Counted from the stretch's first letter, positions 1 to 11,164 are shown. The stretch: DNA of 64,000 nt from Xenopus tropicalis (GCF_000004195.4 NC_030678.2:65467378-65531377); one strand, 5' to 3'. Notes: generated by a model not told the origin, from the sequence alone. Numbers and translations are program-made.

Positions 1-1420
1 GACTACGCAGGTTTGTGAGCCCATCCTTTCTTCTAACCATTTTCTTATAATACAATCTTCGTTCTTCTACTATGTCTGATCCTCATTCTACGAAGAATCT
101 GTATTTAAGGAATGGACTTTTCTTCCATCACAAACAAATTTTTGTTCCTCCCAAACTACGACTCGAAGAGCTCAATTCGGTACATGATTCTAAACTGGCT
201 GGTCATCCCAGTATTAAGAAAACCACTGTTCTGGCAAAAAGACTTTTTTGGTGGCTGGGTTTAGCAAAGGACTGTGCTAAGTACGTCTCTTCTTGTCTAA
301 CTTGTTCCAGATATAAAGACACTTGTATGAAACCTTTTGGATTGCTCCAACCCCTGCCCGTCCCCTCCCAAACCTCGGGATCCATTCCCTTGACTTCATC
401 TCTGAATTACCACCTTCTGAAGGACACTCTACTATTTTGGTTTGTGTTGATCGTCTAACCAAGATGGCACATTTTGCGGCACTACGGAAGCTTCCTACTG
501 CTGCTGAGACCGCAGAAATCTTTATCAAGGAGATCGTCAGATTACATGGTCTTCCAGATGAAGTTATATTGGACCGTTGGGTGCAATTTACCTCCCAATT
601 CTGGAGGTCGCTCTGTAATACTCTCCAAATTAAAGTATCGCTTTCTTCTGCTTTTCACCTGCAATCTAATGGCCAGACTGAAAGGACAAACCAAACACTT
701 GAGCAATACCTTCGTTGTTATTCCTCCTATCTGCAGACAACTGGTTGTCATTATTGCCTCTGGCCGAGTTTGCATACAACAACTCTCACCATTCCTCTAT
801 TCAATAGTCACCCTTCTTTGCAAATTATGGTTTTCATCCTGTGGTATTTCCTACATTTTCCTCTTCAGAGATTTGGGTCCCTGCCGTTCAGGATCGTCTC
901 ACCTTCTTGGCTGACAATTACAAGATGTTGCAACAAACCATGACCAAAGCTCAGGTCAATTTTAAGACTTATGCCAATCATAAACAAAGAAGTGGCCATC
1001 AGCAATGAATTTATGTCCTGTCATGTCCAAGTAAGAACGTTTTTTGGGACCTTTTCCTATCATTTGTCAAATTAATTCAGTGACCTTCCAGTTGAAATTC
1101 CTAGCTTCTTGGTGTATTCATCCAGTCTTCCATTCAGCTCTACTCAAACCCGTGGTTCCAAATGTTTTTCCAGGTCGGTATTCTTCTCCTCCTCCTCCTC
1201 TAGTTCTCGTGGTTGGTGAAAAAGAATTTGAAGTAGAGAGCATTCTGGATTCACGAATTAAGGGCAAATGGGTGCTGTATTTAGTCAAGTGGAAAGGCTA
1301 TGGTCCATAAGAAAATTCATGGGAGCCTTTATCCAACATTCTCGCACCGCAGCTTCTGAGAGAATTTCACAGGAAACATCCTGGTAAACAGAACTCCTCT
1401 TGTGTCCTGAGGCCACGCTT
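1..1420 (+). pseudogene. Ty3/gypsy pol remnant (integrase + chromodomain)
   Basis: Degenerate 3' part of an LTR retrotransposon polyprotein, seen in three broken frames. Positions 72-458 hold the integrase zinc-binding HHCC region (HDSKLAGH, then SCLTCSRYK). Positions 323-943 hold the catalytic core: first Asp in CVDRLTKMAHF, second in LDRWVQF (the usual SDRGVQF is altered), Glu in SNGQTERTNQ. Positions 1044-1310 hold a chromodomain ending LVKWKGYGP, where a TAA stop replaces the Glu codon normally following; the ENSWEP continuation is still readable after it. Frameshifts separate the three parts, so the copy is dead. The chromodomain places it with chromovirus-type Ty3/gypsy elements. The RT end lies left of the window. 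Confidence 0.9.
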
Positions 1421-1422
1421 TA

Positions 1423-1433
1423 GGGGGGGGGGG
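1423..1433 (+). other. Polypurine tract of gypsy element
   Basis: An 11-G run just upstream of the LTR start, in the position of the plus-strand primer of a Ty3/gypsy element. Only CAA separates it from the TG that opens the LTR. Confidence 0.7.
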
Positions 1434-1436
1434 CAA

Positions 1437-2022
1437 TGTAAACATACTTACTGTGTTCGCCGCACAGTCCACCATCCGCGTGGGACCCGACGCTCAGTGC
1501 GTGGCACGACCGGAACGTTGCGTCACATTGTGTGCATTCCTGCGCGTGCGTCTTGACGCATGGCAACTATTCACGTGCGCGCACAGTGTGCATTTGGACG
1601 CACATCGACTATACGCGGCGTGTGTTTAGACACACGGCATGTGCGTTGCGTGCATCCTGACGCTCCCCCTGGGCTATTTAAGGCTGGCTATAATGTTTAT
1701 CAGTGCCTGGTTATCTCGGTCTCCTCCTAAGAAACCTAGCCTGTTCCTGTGTTTGAATCCCTTATTCGCTCCTGACTCGGCCTGTCTACTCGCGCAAGAA
1801 CCTCTGCTGCCTGACTTGACCCGGATCCGTCAGACCAAGCTTTCGTCTTATCCTCGTGTACCTCGCTTTTTGGCTTTACCGGCTACTTGTCACTCCCTAA
1901 GTTCCCTGTTCCATTGTCGGGTGAGCTTAGGGCTGTGTGGGGCGCTTGTGGGTCTCTCTGTCAACATACTTGATCTCTTCCTGGTAAGCCCGACACCTAT
2001 GGTTTACCACTGATGTTTTACA
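1437..2022 (+). mobile_element. 3' LTR of gypsy element
   Basis: About 586 bp beginning TGTAAAC and ending TTTTACA, so it is bounded by TG...CA with short inverted ends, directly after the polypurine tract. A TATA-like TATTTAAGG at 1675-1683 sits downstream of a CpG-rich stretch of GCGTGC-type repeats, as expected for a U3 promoter. Open frames across it (for example 1639-2013) are regarded as chance. The 5' LTR is outside the window, so LTR identity could not be compared. Confidence 0.75.
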
Positions 2023-2176
2023 TTATCACCAGTGGGAAAACATATATTCAGGTTGCAGAAGTCGCTAAAACCTGCCTTGTGAGGAAACAGAGAAAATGTA
2101 CAGTAAATCACCAGTGGGAAGGCATTTGGAGGAGATTAGTTATGTCTAATATCCTTGCCTGTCATTGCCCTAAGGG

Positions 2177-2402
2177 CAGGGGCACACAGAGACATTAGTC
2201 ACCTGTGGTTAAATCTTGGCTACTGCAAATGACTAATCTCCCCAAAATGCATTCCTACCAGCAATAAAGTTAATTGGTTGTGGGAATGCATAAATGGTGC
2301 TCTGTTTTCTTAAGTTTCCTGCACAGAACAGGTACCATTTTGGGGAGATTAGTCATCTGCCAAAATTTAACCACAGGCAACTAATCTCCCTGAATGCCCC
2401 TG
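2177..2402. mobile_element. Short MITE with 9-bp target duplication
   Basis: A 226 bp element with inverted ends: CAGGGGCACAC at the left and the complementary TGCCCCTG at the right. Both sides carry ccctaaggg (2168-2176 and 2403-2411). Sub-terminal sequence (attagtcacctgtggttaaa and its complement) is also inverted. A 9-bp duplication would suit a MULE, but the site is palindromic and the CAGGGG start also suits hAT, so the superfamily is open. Related sequence surrounds it at 2030-2165 and 2412-2596. Confidence 0.6.
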
Positions 2403-2411
2403 CCCTAAGGG

Positions 2412-2596
2412 CCATGGCTCATGGAAGATTAGTCGACTGCGGTTAAATCTCAGCTACCACAGACAACTAATCTCCTAAAAATGCATGGCAATTCACTTTA
2501 TTGCCAGTGGGAAGGCACTTTGGGGAGACAAGTGGCCCATGGTAGCAGAGATTTGACCACAGATGACTAATCTCCCTGTGGCCCACAGTCCTTAGG
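2412..2596. repeat. Relative of the adjacent MITE
   Basis: Contains inverted copies of the agattagtcgactgcggtt / accacagatgactaatct type seen in the neighbouring MITE, opening with ccatggctcatgg and closing with gtggcccacag. Similar sequence recurs at 23395-23500, 24547-24801 and 38150-38320, so this is one dispersed family. No clear target duplication was found. Confidence 0.45.
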
Positions 2597-2689
2597 ACCT
2601 GTTGTTAGTTGATTAATCTCCATAACACATTTACTTTAATAGTCAATTGTACCAGGACACATTTGATTTGCATCCACAATTTGACACCT

Positions 2690-2900
2690 TCCCAGATATT
2701 TATATATACATATATATACGTCCAAGGAGATACCGGCACTAACGTTTGGAGACGAATACAGGAGCCAGGATGCAGGTCTAAGAAAGGCAGATAACAGATA
2801 TACATATAAAGATGACTTATAAAGAAAATACAGTGTTTATTGCTAGAAGACTGACATTTCGGCTAACACAATAGCCTTTTTTCAAAGTGACTCATACAAA
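2690..2900 (-). mobile_element. Penelope-like terminal (pLTR) fragment
   Basis: Read on the minus strand it contains AAAAAAGGC, a loop, then GCCGAAATGTCAGTC, followed by the complement of tacagtgtttattgc. The same arrangement occurs at 50330-50400 next to a recognisable Penelope GIY-YIG coding fragment and, on the + strand, at 17371-17405 downstream of another. It is therefore read as a terminal piece of a Penelope-like element. No coding sequence remains here. Confidence 0.45.
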
Positions 2901-2989
2901 AACAGCGGTGCCTAAAAAACCATTCTGTGGTGGAAAGGACTAACACACAACAAAAGTGAATAAATACAACAGTAAAACAAACTATAAAG

Positions 2990-3735
2990 GGAAGTTTGAG
3001 AAGAAACCTCATGTTGGTTTGAAAAATGTGAAGTCACTGAATGAAATCTAATCTGTTGTTGTCTCGGCCCACTATTTCTAACCTTGGACCACAGTTATAT
3101 AGTAAAAACCAACGTGCAAAGTTTGGGGACCCTGGTTTTAATAGTGTCTGAATGACAGCAATTTACAATTATCCACTGGAAGTCAACAAATGACATCTGA
3201 TTGGCAGTTGGTGGTTCCGCCCACTTTTTCTAACCTGGAACTGCAGTTACCCAGTGACTAACTCTGCAAAGTTTAGGGACCCTAGGATTAATAGTTTAAG
3301 AATGGCACCAGTGTAAATTTAAACCAATAAAAGTCAATAGGTAAATTGTGGTTGGTGGAGTTGAAGTCACCCAGTGACAAACAGTGGCATAAATAATGTG
3401 AGAATGACAGCATTTTAAATTTAAACCAATAAAATTCAATGGATGAAATCTGTTTGGCTATTAAGAGTGGCCAAACTTTTACCAACTTCGGGGACTTCTG
3501 GGGACTCAGGCATAAAAATTGTGGGATTGACAGCATTTTACACTTCACCATTGAAAGTAAATAGATAAAATGTTATTGGCTGTTGACGGCTCCACCCACT
3601 TTTTCTAATTTTGAACCGCAAATACAAAATAACTTTGGAAAGTTTAACAACCCTGGAATTCATACTTAAATAATGGCATCAGTTTTAATATAAACCAATG
3701 AAATTTAATGGGTGGAAATGATTGGCTGTTAGTCC
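2990..3735. repeat. Satellite-like array, block 1
   Basis: Degenerate tandem units of about 180-190 bp. Recurrent landmarks are gattggctgttggtggctcc, cccactttttctaacct, cagtcacccagtgacc, gcaaagtttggggaccctgg and a run of aaatttaaaccaatgaaatt. The same units return at 12113-12859, 13387-14380 and 15938-16396, implying one array family that has been split and scattered. No coding potential is supported. Confidence 0.85.
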
Positions 3736-3751
3736 TAATGTCATCAAGAGA

Positions 3752-5483
3752 ACACAAAATGTGTATAACAAGTCACAGAGCTCACCCCTAAATTATGATT
3801 AAAGCTGGCCAGCAGTACAGGGCAGAGTGCACATGCATAAGCAGAGATCCATGCTTGGATATTCCTAAACTATGGGCCCTAGCAGCAGAAAATATCAAAG
3901 TCCGTTGGACCTTACGTAGAGGAGATTGCAGTTCCATGTGTGCCCTTTGGGCTGAGGTTCAGGTGTCAGTGGTACGGGAAGTTGCTAGAGGAGGTATGCA
4001 TATGCCCTAGGGCAGTGCTGTCCAACTTTTGTGGTACCGAGGGCCAGTGTTTTTCCGGCTGGTGGAGGGCCAATAATGGAAGCCAGTTTTGACCACTCCC
4101 CTTTTTAAAACCACACCCAGGTTATCGCATGGCCATAGCCATATTAATGGTGGTAGCGCACCAAAAACCTGACATACTCTGCCTTCCCTACCCTGCCTGT
4201 GTATGCCATACTCTGCCTGCCCTATGCTGCCTGTGTGTGCCATACTCTGCCTGCCCTACCCTGCCTGTGTGTGCCATACTCTGCCTGCCCTATGTATGGC
4301 ACACACAGGCAGCATACAGTGACACAATGCTAAAGCGCTAAAGCACTCTGTCCTGAAGCACTGCAATACTTTTTTTTCCACTAAAAGATCTGCTCTGCTC
4401 CGTTATCTGATCCCCCCCCCCCCCCCCGCTATGAGTTCTGGGGGTATTATACATGGTATTGCCACTTTGTCACCCTGCTATGAGTTCTGGGGGGTATTAT
4501 ACATGGTATTGCCTCTGCGTTGTTTTATATATTTACTGAGGGTGTATCTGTAAAACTGAAGTGGTTTATTGGAGGTGTGTTTGTCAAAATGGGCATGGCC
4601 TAATTTTTTTTATCTCTGTCCCCAGATTGTGCTCCAAAAATCTGGTCACTTTCAGTTTGTCTCAGTACTGATACCATTTAAAGCTTACTCAGTAAGCCAT
4701 CAAAGCTGCCAGACAGGTGGGGGGCCACACAGAGGGGGGTCGCGGGCCGCCAGTTGGACAGCACTGCCCTAGGGGAATCGGTGCCATGTTGCTATAACAC
4801 TTGCACATTTCTCTGTTTCAAGAGCTTGGCAATAGGGGTTGGGTGCTACTAAAAATAAAATAGATTCACAAAGAGCTTATTCATAACAGGGAAGTCTGTG
4901 TGAGTTGCATCAAAATCAAAACTAGTATGCTATGGCAACACCAGCTTGTCTCCCAGGACCCTGGGCTTAGCAACAAAAATGCCAGGATTTCTGATGTAAT
5001 AGGATGCAGTTATACAAATTATTAATAGTTATTTGTACAAATTTATTAAGAGGGTCTATACAGGATTAGCAGCAAATGATGAGTAGAAATTGCATGGTAA
5101 AGAGTAGGGTAGATACGCAACATCATTTTTAAAAAAGGTATGGGAGGGAGTAGGATGGTATTAGACGAGGTGAGGTAATAGTTACACACTGAACATAAAA
5201 GACCAAAGGTAAAGTAAAAGTAGGATCGGTGAAAGTGATGTTAGAAGCTCACAGAATGGGTACAGGAAGTGATAAATGGTCACATTGTATAGAAATAAAA
5301 AAACACAGAAGATAGTAGATATTTACAGTGGAGGAGGAATAGAAAGGCACAGAAGGTAGGTGCCAGGTTAGATAAAAGAAAGGCACAAAAGGTGCAAGGT
5401 TAGGAAAAAGAAAAGGTAGCCACCCACTGTTGGTGCCACTCACTGATATCGAACCTAGTTGGCGGTACTTGGGAACTTAGTCA
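3752..5483 (+). repeat. Left arm of a long inverted repeat
   Basis: Reverse-complement match to 10264-11145. Matching stretches include the segment starting aacacaaaatgtgtataac, the agctggccagcagtacagg block, ggaccctgggcttagcaac, and the cagtggaggaggaatag block. The left arm is longer only because it carries the hAT element at 4013-4766. The arms are clearly diverged. They enclose about 4.8 kb holding T2, hAT, Harbinger-like and Penelope sequence. Confidence 0.8.
4013..4766. mobile_element. Non-autonomous hAT element
   Basis: A 754 bp element with 15-bp inverted ends (CAGTGCTGTCCAACT and its complement) and a perfect 8-bp target duplication, ccctaggg, at 4005-4012 and 4767-4774. These ends and duplication length are typical of hAT. 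Inside are tandem copies of a ~35 bp unit around 4186-4295 (tgccatactctgcctgccct), a run of 16 C at 4412-4427, and two copies of gctatgagttctggggg. No transposase is present. A truncated relative lies at 18079-18295. Confidence 0.9.
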
Positions 5484-5549
5484 TATGTCCAGCAGACAAG
5501 GGAGGGGAGGTTGTGGTTCTTGACTATTGTGACTATAGAAATTAGGCAC

Positions 5550-6547
5550 TTAAAGGAGAAGGAAAGAAAAAATTTGATATAGATATATTTGGAAAGGGCA
5601 TGAGCCCCTGTCTTCAATCGCTATATTGGCGCAGGCATTTTCAAAATCGATGACGTCACTTCCCCCTTCGCCTGCTCCTACTGCGCATGCGCAGCTTCGT
5701 GACCCCTTCGACGTAACGCTTCATACTGGCATACTGGCGCACTCCTCTGTCAGGTCTGTCTCGTCTGCCAATGAGTAAGTTTGGGGGATTGTGGCTGTGG
5801 GATGGCTGGGGATGTGGGACTGTGGCTGTGGGATAGTGGGAGTGTGGGAAGGCTGGGGATGTGGGACTGTGGCTGTGGGATGGCTGCTGGCTGTGGCATG
5901 GCTGGGGATGTGGGACTGTGGCTGTGGCATAGTGGGAGTGTGGGAAGGCTGGGGATGTGGGACTGTGGCTGTGGGATGGCTGGGGATGTGGGACTGTGGC
6001 TGTGGCATAGTGGGAGTGTGGGAAGGCTGGGGATGTGGGACTGTGGCTGTGGGATGGCTGGGGATGTGGGACTGTGGCTGTGGGATGGCTGGGGATGTGG
6101 GACTGTGGGATAGTGGGAGTGTGGGAAGGCTGGGGATGTGGGACTGTGGCTGTGGGAAGGCTGCGGATGTGGGACTGCACAGCAAATGCAGCCAGAGGCA
6201 CTGTGCAGGACTAGAAAAAACACAGGAGCATTCCGATTGGACAGTAGAGTGAAGTGGGCGGGGCTAAGGGGTCAAACTTTTCTTCAGAGACTGCAGATCT
6301 TGAAAGGGAAAAAAAAAAAAATGGAGCTCTCTGCTGTGCACTGAGCATGTCTGTGTCCTGGACAATCTGTGTTCAGTGAGACAGGAAGCTGCACAGGCTT
6401 AGAGCAGGCACTGCATTTACTGACAAGACTTTTCCATGTCAGAGCCAGATGAAGCAACAGCACGGTGAGTTCAGGAAATATTTTAAGGACTGTGTTAAGG
6501 CTAAGTTATTGAGCTCATGTTGTTTTTAGACTTTCCTTGTCCTTTAA
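5550..6547. mobile_element. T2-family MITE carrying a minisatellite
   Basis: Bounded by TTAA at 5550-5553 and 6544-6547, with ends TTAAAGGAGAAGGAAAG and its complement-like CTTTCCTTGTCCTTTAA. TTAA duplication plus TTAAAGGRR termini define the T2 MITEs described in Xenopus. Of about 1 kb, roughly 400 bp is an internal minisatellite (5781-6178). The element lies just inside the left arm of the long inverted repeat. Confidence 0.8.
5781..6178. repeat. GT-rich minisatellite
   Basis: Tandem units built on ggctggggatgtgggactg. The basic unit is 31 bp; a longer variant of about 47 bp adds a tagtgggagtgtggg tail, and the two alternate, giving a higher-order pattern. All six frames are partly open here because the repeat lacks stops. 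Those frames (His/Pro/Ser-rich on the minus strand, Gly/Trp-rich on the plus strand) are artefacts and not annotated as genes. One strand is strongly purine-rich and G-rich. Confidence 0.9.
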
Positions 6548-6690
6548 CAATTGAACAACCCTTTGGTTTACCAATGACTCAACGTGGATCCTACCACCCA
6601 GTACAACAAATGAGTACACTCAATACTTCACTCTGCACGTCTACAGGGCCATACCTCTGAGACAACACATCCGGTTTGCCCAATCCTGTA
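6548..6690 (+). pseudogene. Possible upstream part of Penelope coding remnant
   Basis: Degenerate sequence between the T2 element and the hAT remnant. Its translation is compatible with an upstream part of the Penelope copy that resumes at 8197, but no diagnostic motif is present. Assigned by position only. Confidence 0.25.
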
Positions 6691-6787
6691 CACACTACCA
6701 AACTCAATCACATAAGAGGGCCGAAATCTAAAACACAGGCTAAGTCGCGGGCCAAATTTTTTATTAATATACTTAGTAATATACTAA

Positions 6788-7888
6788 GAGCCTGATTCAC
6801 TAAAGTGCGATAAAAATTATCGCACGCTTTTTTGCGTTAAAAAACGCGAAATAATTTGTGCGCGATTCACCATAGTATTATCGCGTGCGAAAAATCGCCA
6901 TTTTCGCATGGGTTTTTTCTCGCACTAGTTTTACCGCATGCGTTAATTTCCGCGCTGAAAAGAATACGATCGCATGATTCACTATAACTTTTGCGGCTAT
7001 GCGAAAATTAACACCTACTACAGGCAGGCGAAAAATTATACAAAAGTACAGTAAATGATTTTTTGCAATAAAATATGGACTTACAGTGTTATTTATTCAA
7101 GTATGTGTTTCCCCTAGAGTGACGCAGCCGCCAGTTTGCAGCGAAATGTTCATTTTTAATACAGTAATTTTCTGCAAGTATTGGCGTGTATGGCTAACAT
7201 GGCGTGCGTTCATTTGCGCGACTATTTATATTTGGCTACAAGTGATGAAATGTTTCACCAGGCATGGATTCGAAGCGAATTTTTGGACGTGCGTTGAATT
7301 TTTTTGCGGCGGATTTTTTCATGCGTTTCGCAAAACAATCCGCCAATGGCAAAACGCATGAAAAAATTCGCCACGCAAAAATTCACCGCACATACAAAAA
7401 TTTATACAAGCGTCAAAAAATAATAGTCACAGCAACAATTTTTTTGCCCGCACAACATTTTTGCTGTTTCGTGGATCTTTCGAAAGATTTGCTAATTTTT
7501 CACTAAAGATAACCAGAACACATTTGCTCATCACTAGTGGCTACTATTTATATGCTACTATTTATATGCTACCATTTATATGCTACCATTAATATGTGGC
7601 TAATATTTATATACACCATTTATATGCGGCGACAATTTTTATACACTATTTCTAAGCTACCATTCATATGCGGCGACTATTCGCGGGCATAATTTAGCAC
7701 ATGTACCGGCAAATACCGCATTGAAATAGTCTTCGCGAGTTAAATAACGCATGCAATATCGCGCGTAAAAAAGCGCGAGTATGCTTATAGTAAATCGTGC
7801 GAAAAATCGCCAAAATTAATCCGCGGTAAAAATTTTAGCGCACAATAAAAATAGTGCACGTTTTATCGCCCTTTAGTGAATCAGGCCC
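6788..7888. mobile_element. Harbinger-like MITE
   Basis: An 1101 bp element with ends GAGCCTGATTCACTAAAG and the complementary CTTTAGTGAATCAGGCCC, flanked by TAA (6785-6787 and 7889-7891). A 3-bp TAA/TTA duplication is the PIF/Harbinger signature. Sub-terminal parts are also inverted (cgataaaaattatcgcacg; cgcgataat-type words). The centre near 7264-7400 contains its own inverted pair, catgcgtttcgcaaaac / caaaacgcatgaaaaaat. Open frames at 7086-7506 show no transposase motif. Confidence 0.75.
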
Positions 7889-8070
7889 TAAGGGATATAT
7901 TTATCACAATGTGTAAAAAGTGGAGTAAGACATTAACAGTGATGTTGCTCATAGCAGCCAATAGATGCTTTGCTACTGTTGAAATCTAATTACTGATTGG
8001 ATGCTTTGGGCAACATTAATGGTAATGCTTCACTCCACTTTTTACACAGCATGATAAATATACCCCTTAG
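7888..8070. mobile_element. Palindromic MITE
   Basis: Inverted repeat of about 180 bp whose ends are ctaagggatatatttatca and its complement tgataaatataccccttag, with gtgtaaaaagtggagt inverted inside. The ggg-atatttatca terminus resembles the 'gggcacatttatcaa' MITEs at 38920-39316 and 63663-63853. It abuts the Harbinger-like MITE directly, so one end may have been used by both. Confidence 0.6.
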
Positions 8071-8196
8071 TCTTAGTTACTATGTGAGGAAAATTGAAAT
8101 TGATCAGGCTGGATGGTCCGACACACTCACCAAGGGCCACATAAAACAGCCAGGTGGGCCGGATTTGGCCCCCGGGCCTTGTGTTTGACATATATG

Positions 8197-9611
8197 ACTT
8201 AACTAGTCACAATGAATGTTACATCTCTCTACAATATCATTCCAAATGACCAAAGCATTGAGACTGTTTATAACTCACAGATACAACATGCTGATCCTTC
8301 CTGACCTAACACAGAATTTCTCATTGACCTGCTGGAATTGTGCATGAAACTGAATTTCTTTAAATTTAAACTCTGCTACTACCTAGTGAGTGGGACAAGT
8401 ATGGGCTCCAATGTTGCCCCGGCATTTGCCAATCTCTATATGACAGCGTATGAACAGCGCCACATTTTTTCTGATTATGACGAGTACATATACAGAGTGT
8501 GGCCTTCATAAACGATCTATTCATATTATGGACTTTGGAACAATTTCACCAGATGGTAATTGAGCTAAATGCTCTACATTCACCTATATGTTTTACGGCA
8601 AACTGCAGTCCCACAACCTTCTTTTTTCTAGACCTCCATCTTACCATCACATGTTCCAGTATTTGCACCAAAAGACATAGGAAATTCACAGACAAAAATA
8701 CTATATTCCACCACAAATCTTGCCACCCCCCACATCCATTGCAATGTATCCCTTATTCGCAAAAAGGATGGTCCGAAACAACACAAACCGCACCACATTA
8801 ATGATCCAACTGGAATTGTGGTGGAACACACCTCGCAGAGGGGATACCCTGAACATGAATAACTTAACAGCAGAGAAAAGGTTATTTCATTTTCACAGGG
8901 CTCACTACTCAATAATGCAGATAAACCAACTGTATCTGAAAGAGATGAATGGTTAACATTCTTGATTACATATACTCCCTCCATGGAAAGGATCACTGGA
9001 GCTATCCACAACCATTGGTCAGTTTTACAGAAAGACAGAGCATTACCCCCTGTGTTCAAAGATCCACTACGGATAGCTTACAGAAGAGGACAGAACTTAA
9101 GAGATCTACTAGTTAAGAATGATCCTACACACTGTTTCCAATGTACTAAGGCTTCCACCCGGCTACCTTCCTTTAAAAGTGGGCTGTTAGCGTTGCACCA
9201 TGTTGACGGGCTCCACCTTTTATCATTCTCATTCAGGCAAGGTCATTCAGATTAAACAGCGTCACATGTACATCTAAATTTATCATTTACATAATACAAG
9301 CCCATGTGGCTTGGTTTATGTGGGGGAAGACCATCATTAATTTCAGGGACAGAATGGCCAACCACCAGTCAGCAATAAAGTCTGCACTCTCCACAAACAA
9401 GAATGGTACACCAGTTGCTAAACATTTCTTGGATTCCAAACATACACTGGCCACCATGAGAAGCATGATAATTGATTTTGTTCCTGCAGCTCCTAGAGGA
9501 GGAAATTTAGAGAGACTGCTACAAGAGACTGAATTAAGATGGATTCATAGGTTGGATACCATCAGTCTGTGGGGTTTCAATGAACAAATTTTCTATGCCC
9601 CGTTCTACTAA
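8197..9611 (+). pseudogene. Penelope-like element: RT and GIY-YIG remnant
   Basis: Degenerate Penelope-type reverse transcriptase followed by the GIY-YIG endonuclease. Near 8214 the motif A region reads TMNVTSLYNI, with Asn where the catalytic Asp is expected. Near 8395-8440 GTSMGSNVAPAFANLYM matches the Penelope RT block. Near 9300-9400 PCGLVYVGKT-like sequence is followed by RDRMANHQSA and RHF-like residues, and 9530-9611 encodes LRWIHRLDT...GFNEQ, the usual C-terminus. The frame is broken repeatedly. 9612-10250 appears to be its non-coding 3' tail. Confidence 0.85.
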
Positions 9612-10263
9612 TGATGTGTAAATAGACCCCTCCCTGACCTTTATTCTTTCTTATTGTTTTCTGGTTTCCACACCTGTGATTGTATTCTCACATTGTTCTG
9701 CAGGTATGTCTGGGGTGGCCCTTACTTTCTCTATTTATCTCCCATAATTTTCAGTTTTGTAGCCCATAATACTTTCACATGATCTCACTTTGGTCAACGA
9801 GGATCCCATAGGATCCCATAGAACCCACAAGCAATTACTGCTTGCATAATACTGTCCCAACTTGGTGAACTAGCCACAGTGCTTTATTTATGGAAGAGAT
9901 CTTGGTCTGACTCTAACTAATTCCTTGACTTTCTTCCTCCTGCATGGTGTTATGAACCCCGTTTTGCAAGGTCATGCCATCCCTGCATAGACTTTTATAC
10001 ACCCTTGTTTCATCTAAGGGCACTTCATTGGATGGGTTGTGTGCCCTTTACCCCTGAAATGGGCACTAATCTTTTTTATTGGCCCAACAGGTGATGGGCC
10101 CTACCCAGTATCCAGCATCCTAAGGTCCTAGGTCTCTTTTATCTAACTTCAGCATACAACGCTAAAACCTGACCCATTCCAGCCTATGCTTGGTGGCAGT
10201 GTTCATTCCTAGACTCAACGCTATTTTAGGGCCATGATAACAGGATAAGGAATTTTGCAACTA
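9612..10263 (+). other. Non-coding tail after Penelope remnant
   Basis: About 650 bp with no supported coding sequence. It lies between the C-terminus of the Penelope remnant and the right arm of the long inverted repeat, so it is probably the 3' untranslated part of that element. A short direct repeat, ggatcccata twice, occurs at about 9800-9820. Confidence 0.35.
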
Positions 10264-11145
10264 TCGTGTTCCCAAGTATCACCAACTAGGTTTGATATCA
10301 GAGTAAAACCAACAGTGGGCGGTTATCTTTTCCTTACCTGGCGCTTCTGTGCATATCTACTTCTCCTCCACTCAAAGTTTCTACTATCTGTGTCTTTCTA
10401 CTCCTCCTCCACTGTATCTACTATCTTCTGTGTCCTTTTATTCCTCGCACACTGTGATCATTTATCAAGTCCTGTACTCATTCTGTAAGCTTCTAACATC
10501 ACTTTCACAGATCCTACTTTTACTATACATTTGGTCTTTTATGTTAAGCGTATAACTATTGCCTCACCTTTTGTAATACCATCCTACTCCCTCCTGTACC
10601 TTCTTTGAACATGATGTTGTGTATCTACCCTACTCTTTGCCATACAATTTCTACCCATAGTTTGCTGCTAATCCTTTGTACAAATAACTTTGTACAAATG
10701 ACTGTTAATAACTTTATAACTGTATAAATGCATCCTATTACATCATAAATCCTGGCACTCTAATTTTTGTTGCTAAGCCCAGGGTCCTGGAAGACGGTTG
10801 GCATTGCCATAGCAACGTGCACCTTTCCACTCAATATGGGTACATGTAGTTCTGGCATACCATACTAGTCCTTATCTTGGTGCAAATCATATATATAGCA
10901 TATCCTCTAGCAACTTCCCATACCACTGACACCTGAACCTCAGCTCAACACAGGGAATGTTTGGAACTGCAGTCTCCTCTACATAAGGTGCAATGGACTT
11001 TGATATTTTCTGCTGCTAGGGCCCTTAGTTAAAGAATTTTCGAGCGTGGATATCTGCTTATGCATGTGCGCTCTGCCCTGTACTGCTGGCCAGCTTTAAT
11101 CACAATTCGGGGGTGAGCTCTGTGACTTGTTATACACATTTTGTG
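10264..11145 (-). repeat. Right arm of the long inverted repeat
   Basis: Reverse complement of 3752-5483 without the hAT insertion. Shared words include cccaagtatcaccaactagg, ctcctccactgtatctacta, gttgctaagcccagggtcc, gctggccagctttaatcac and ttatacacattttgtgttc. Because the hAT element is absent here, that insertion came after the duplication or hit only the left copy. Confidence 0.8.
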
Positions 11146-11164
11146 TTCTATTCTCCCTCTACCC

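Larger units (their letters stand above)
6695..8196. mobile_element. hAT-like element split by later insertions
   Basis: The left piece (about 6695-6787) reads aaactcaatcac, gagggccgaaatc and cgcgggcc. The right piece (about 8110-8196) reads gggccggatttggcccccgg and ttgtgtttgac. These are the two ends of a hAT-type element of the 'gggccgcgggcc' class. Between them sit the Harbinger-like MITE (6788-7888) and a hairpin MITE (7888-8070). No clean 8-bp duplication was found, so the outer limits are approximate. Confidence 0.5.

Noticed and set aside
1440..1680. CpG-rich stretch as a possible CpG-island promoter
   Set aside because: It is the U3 part of a gypsy LTR.
5656..6252. Long overlapping open frames on both strands (up to 181 codons)
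   Set aside because: They coincide with a stop-free minisatellite; all are low-complexity repeats with no domain and no start context.
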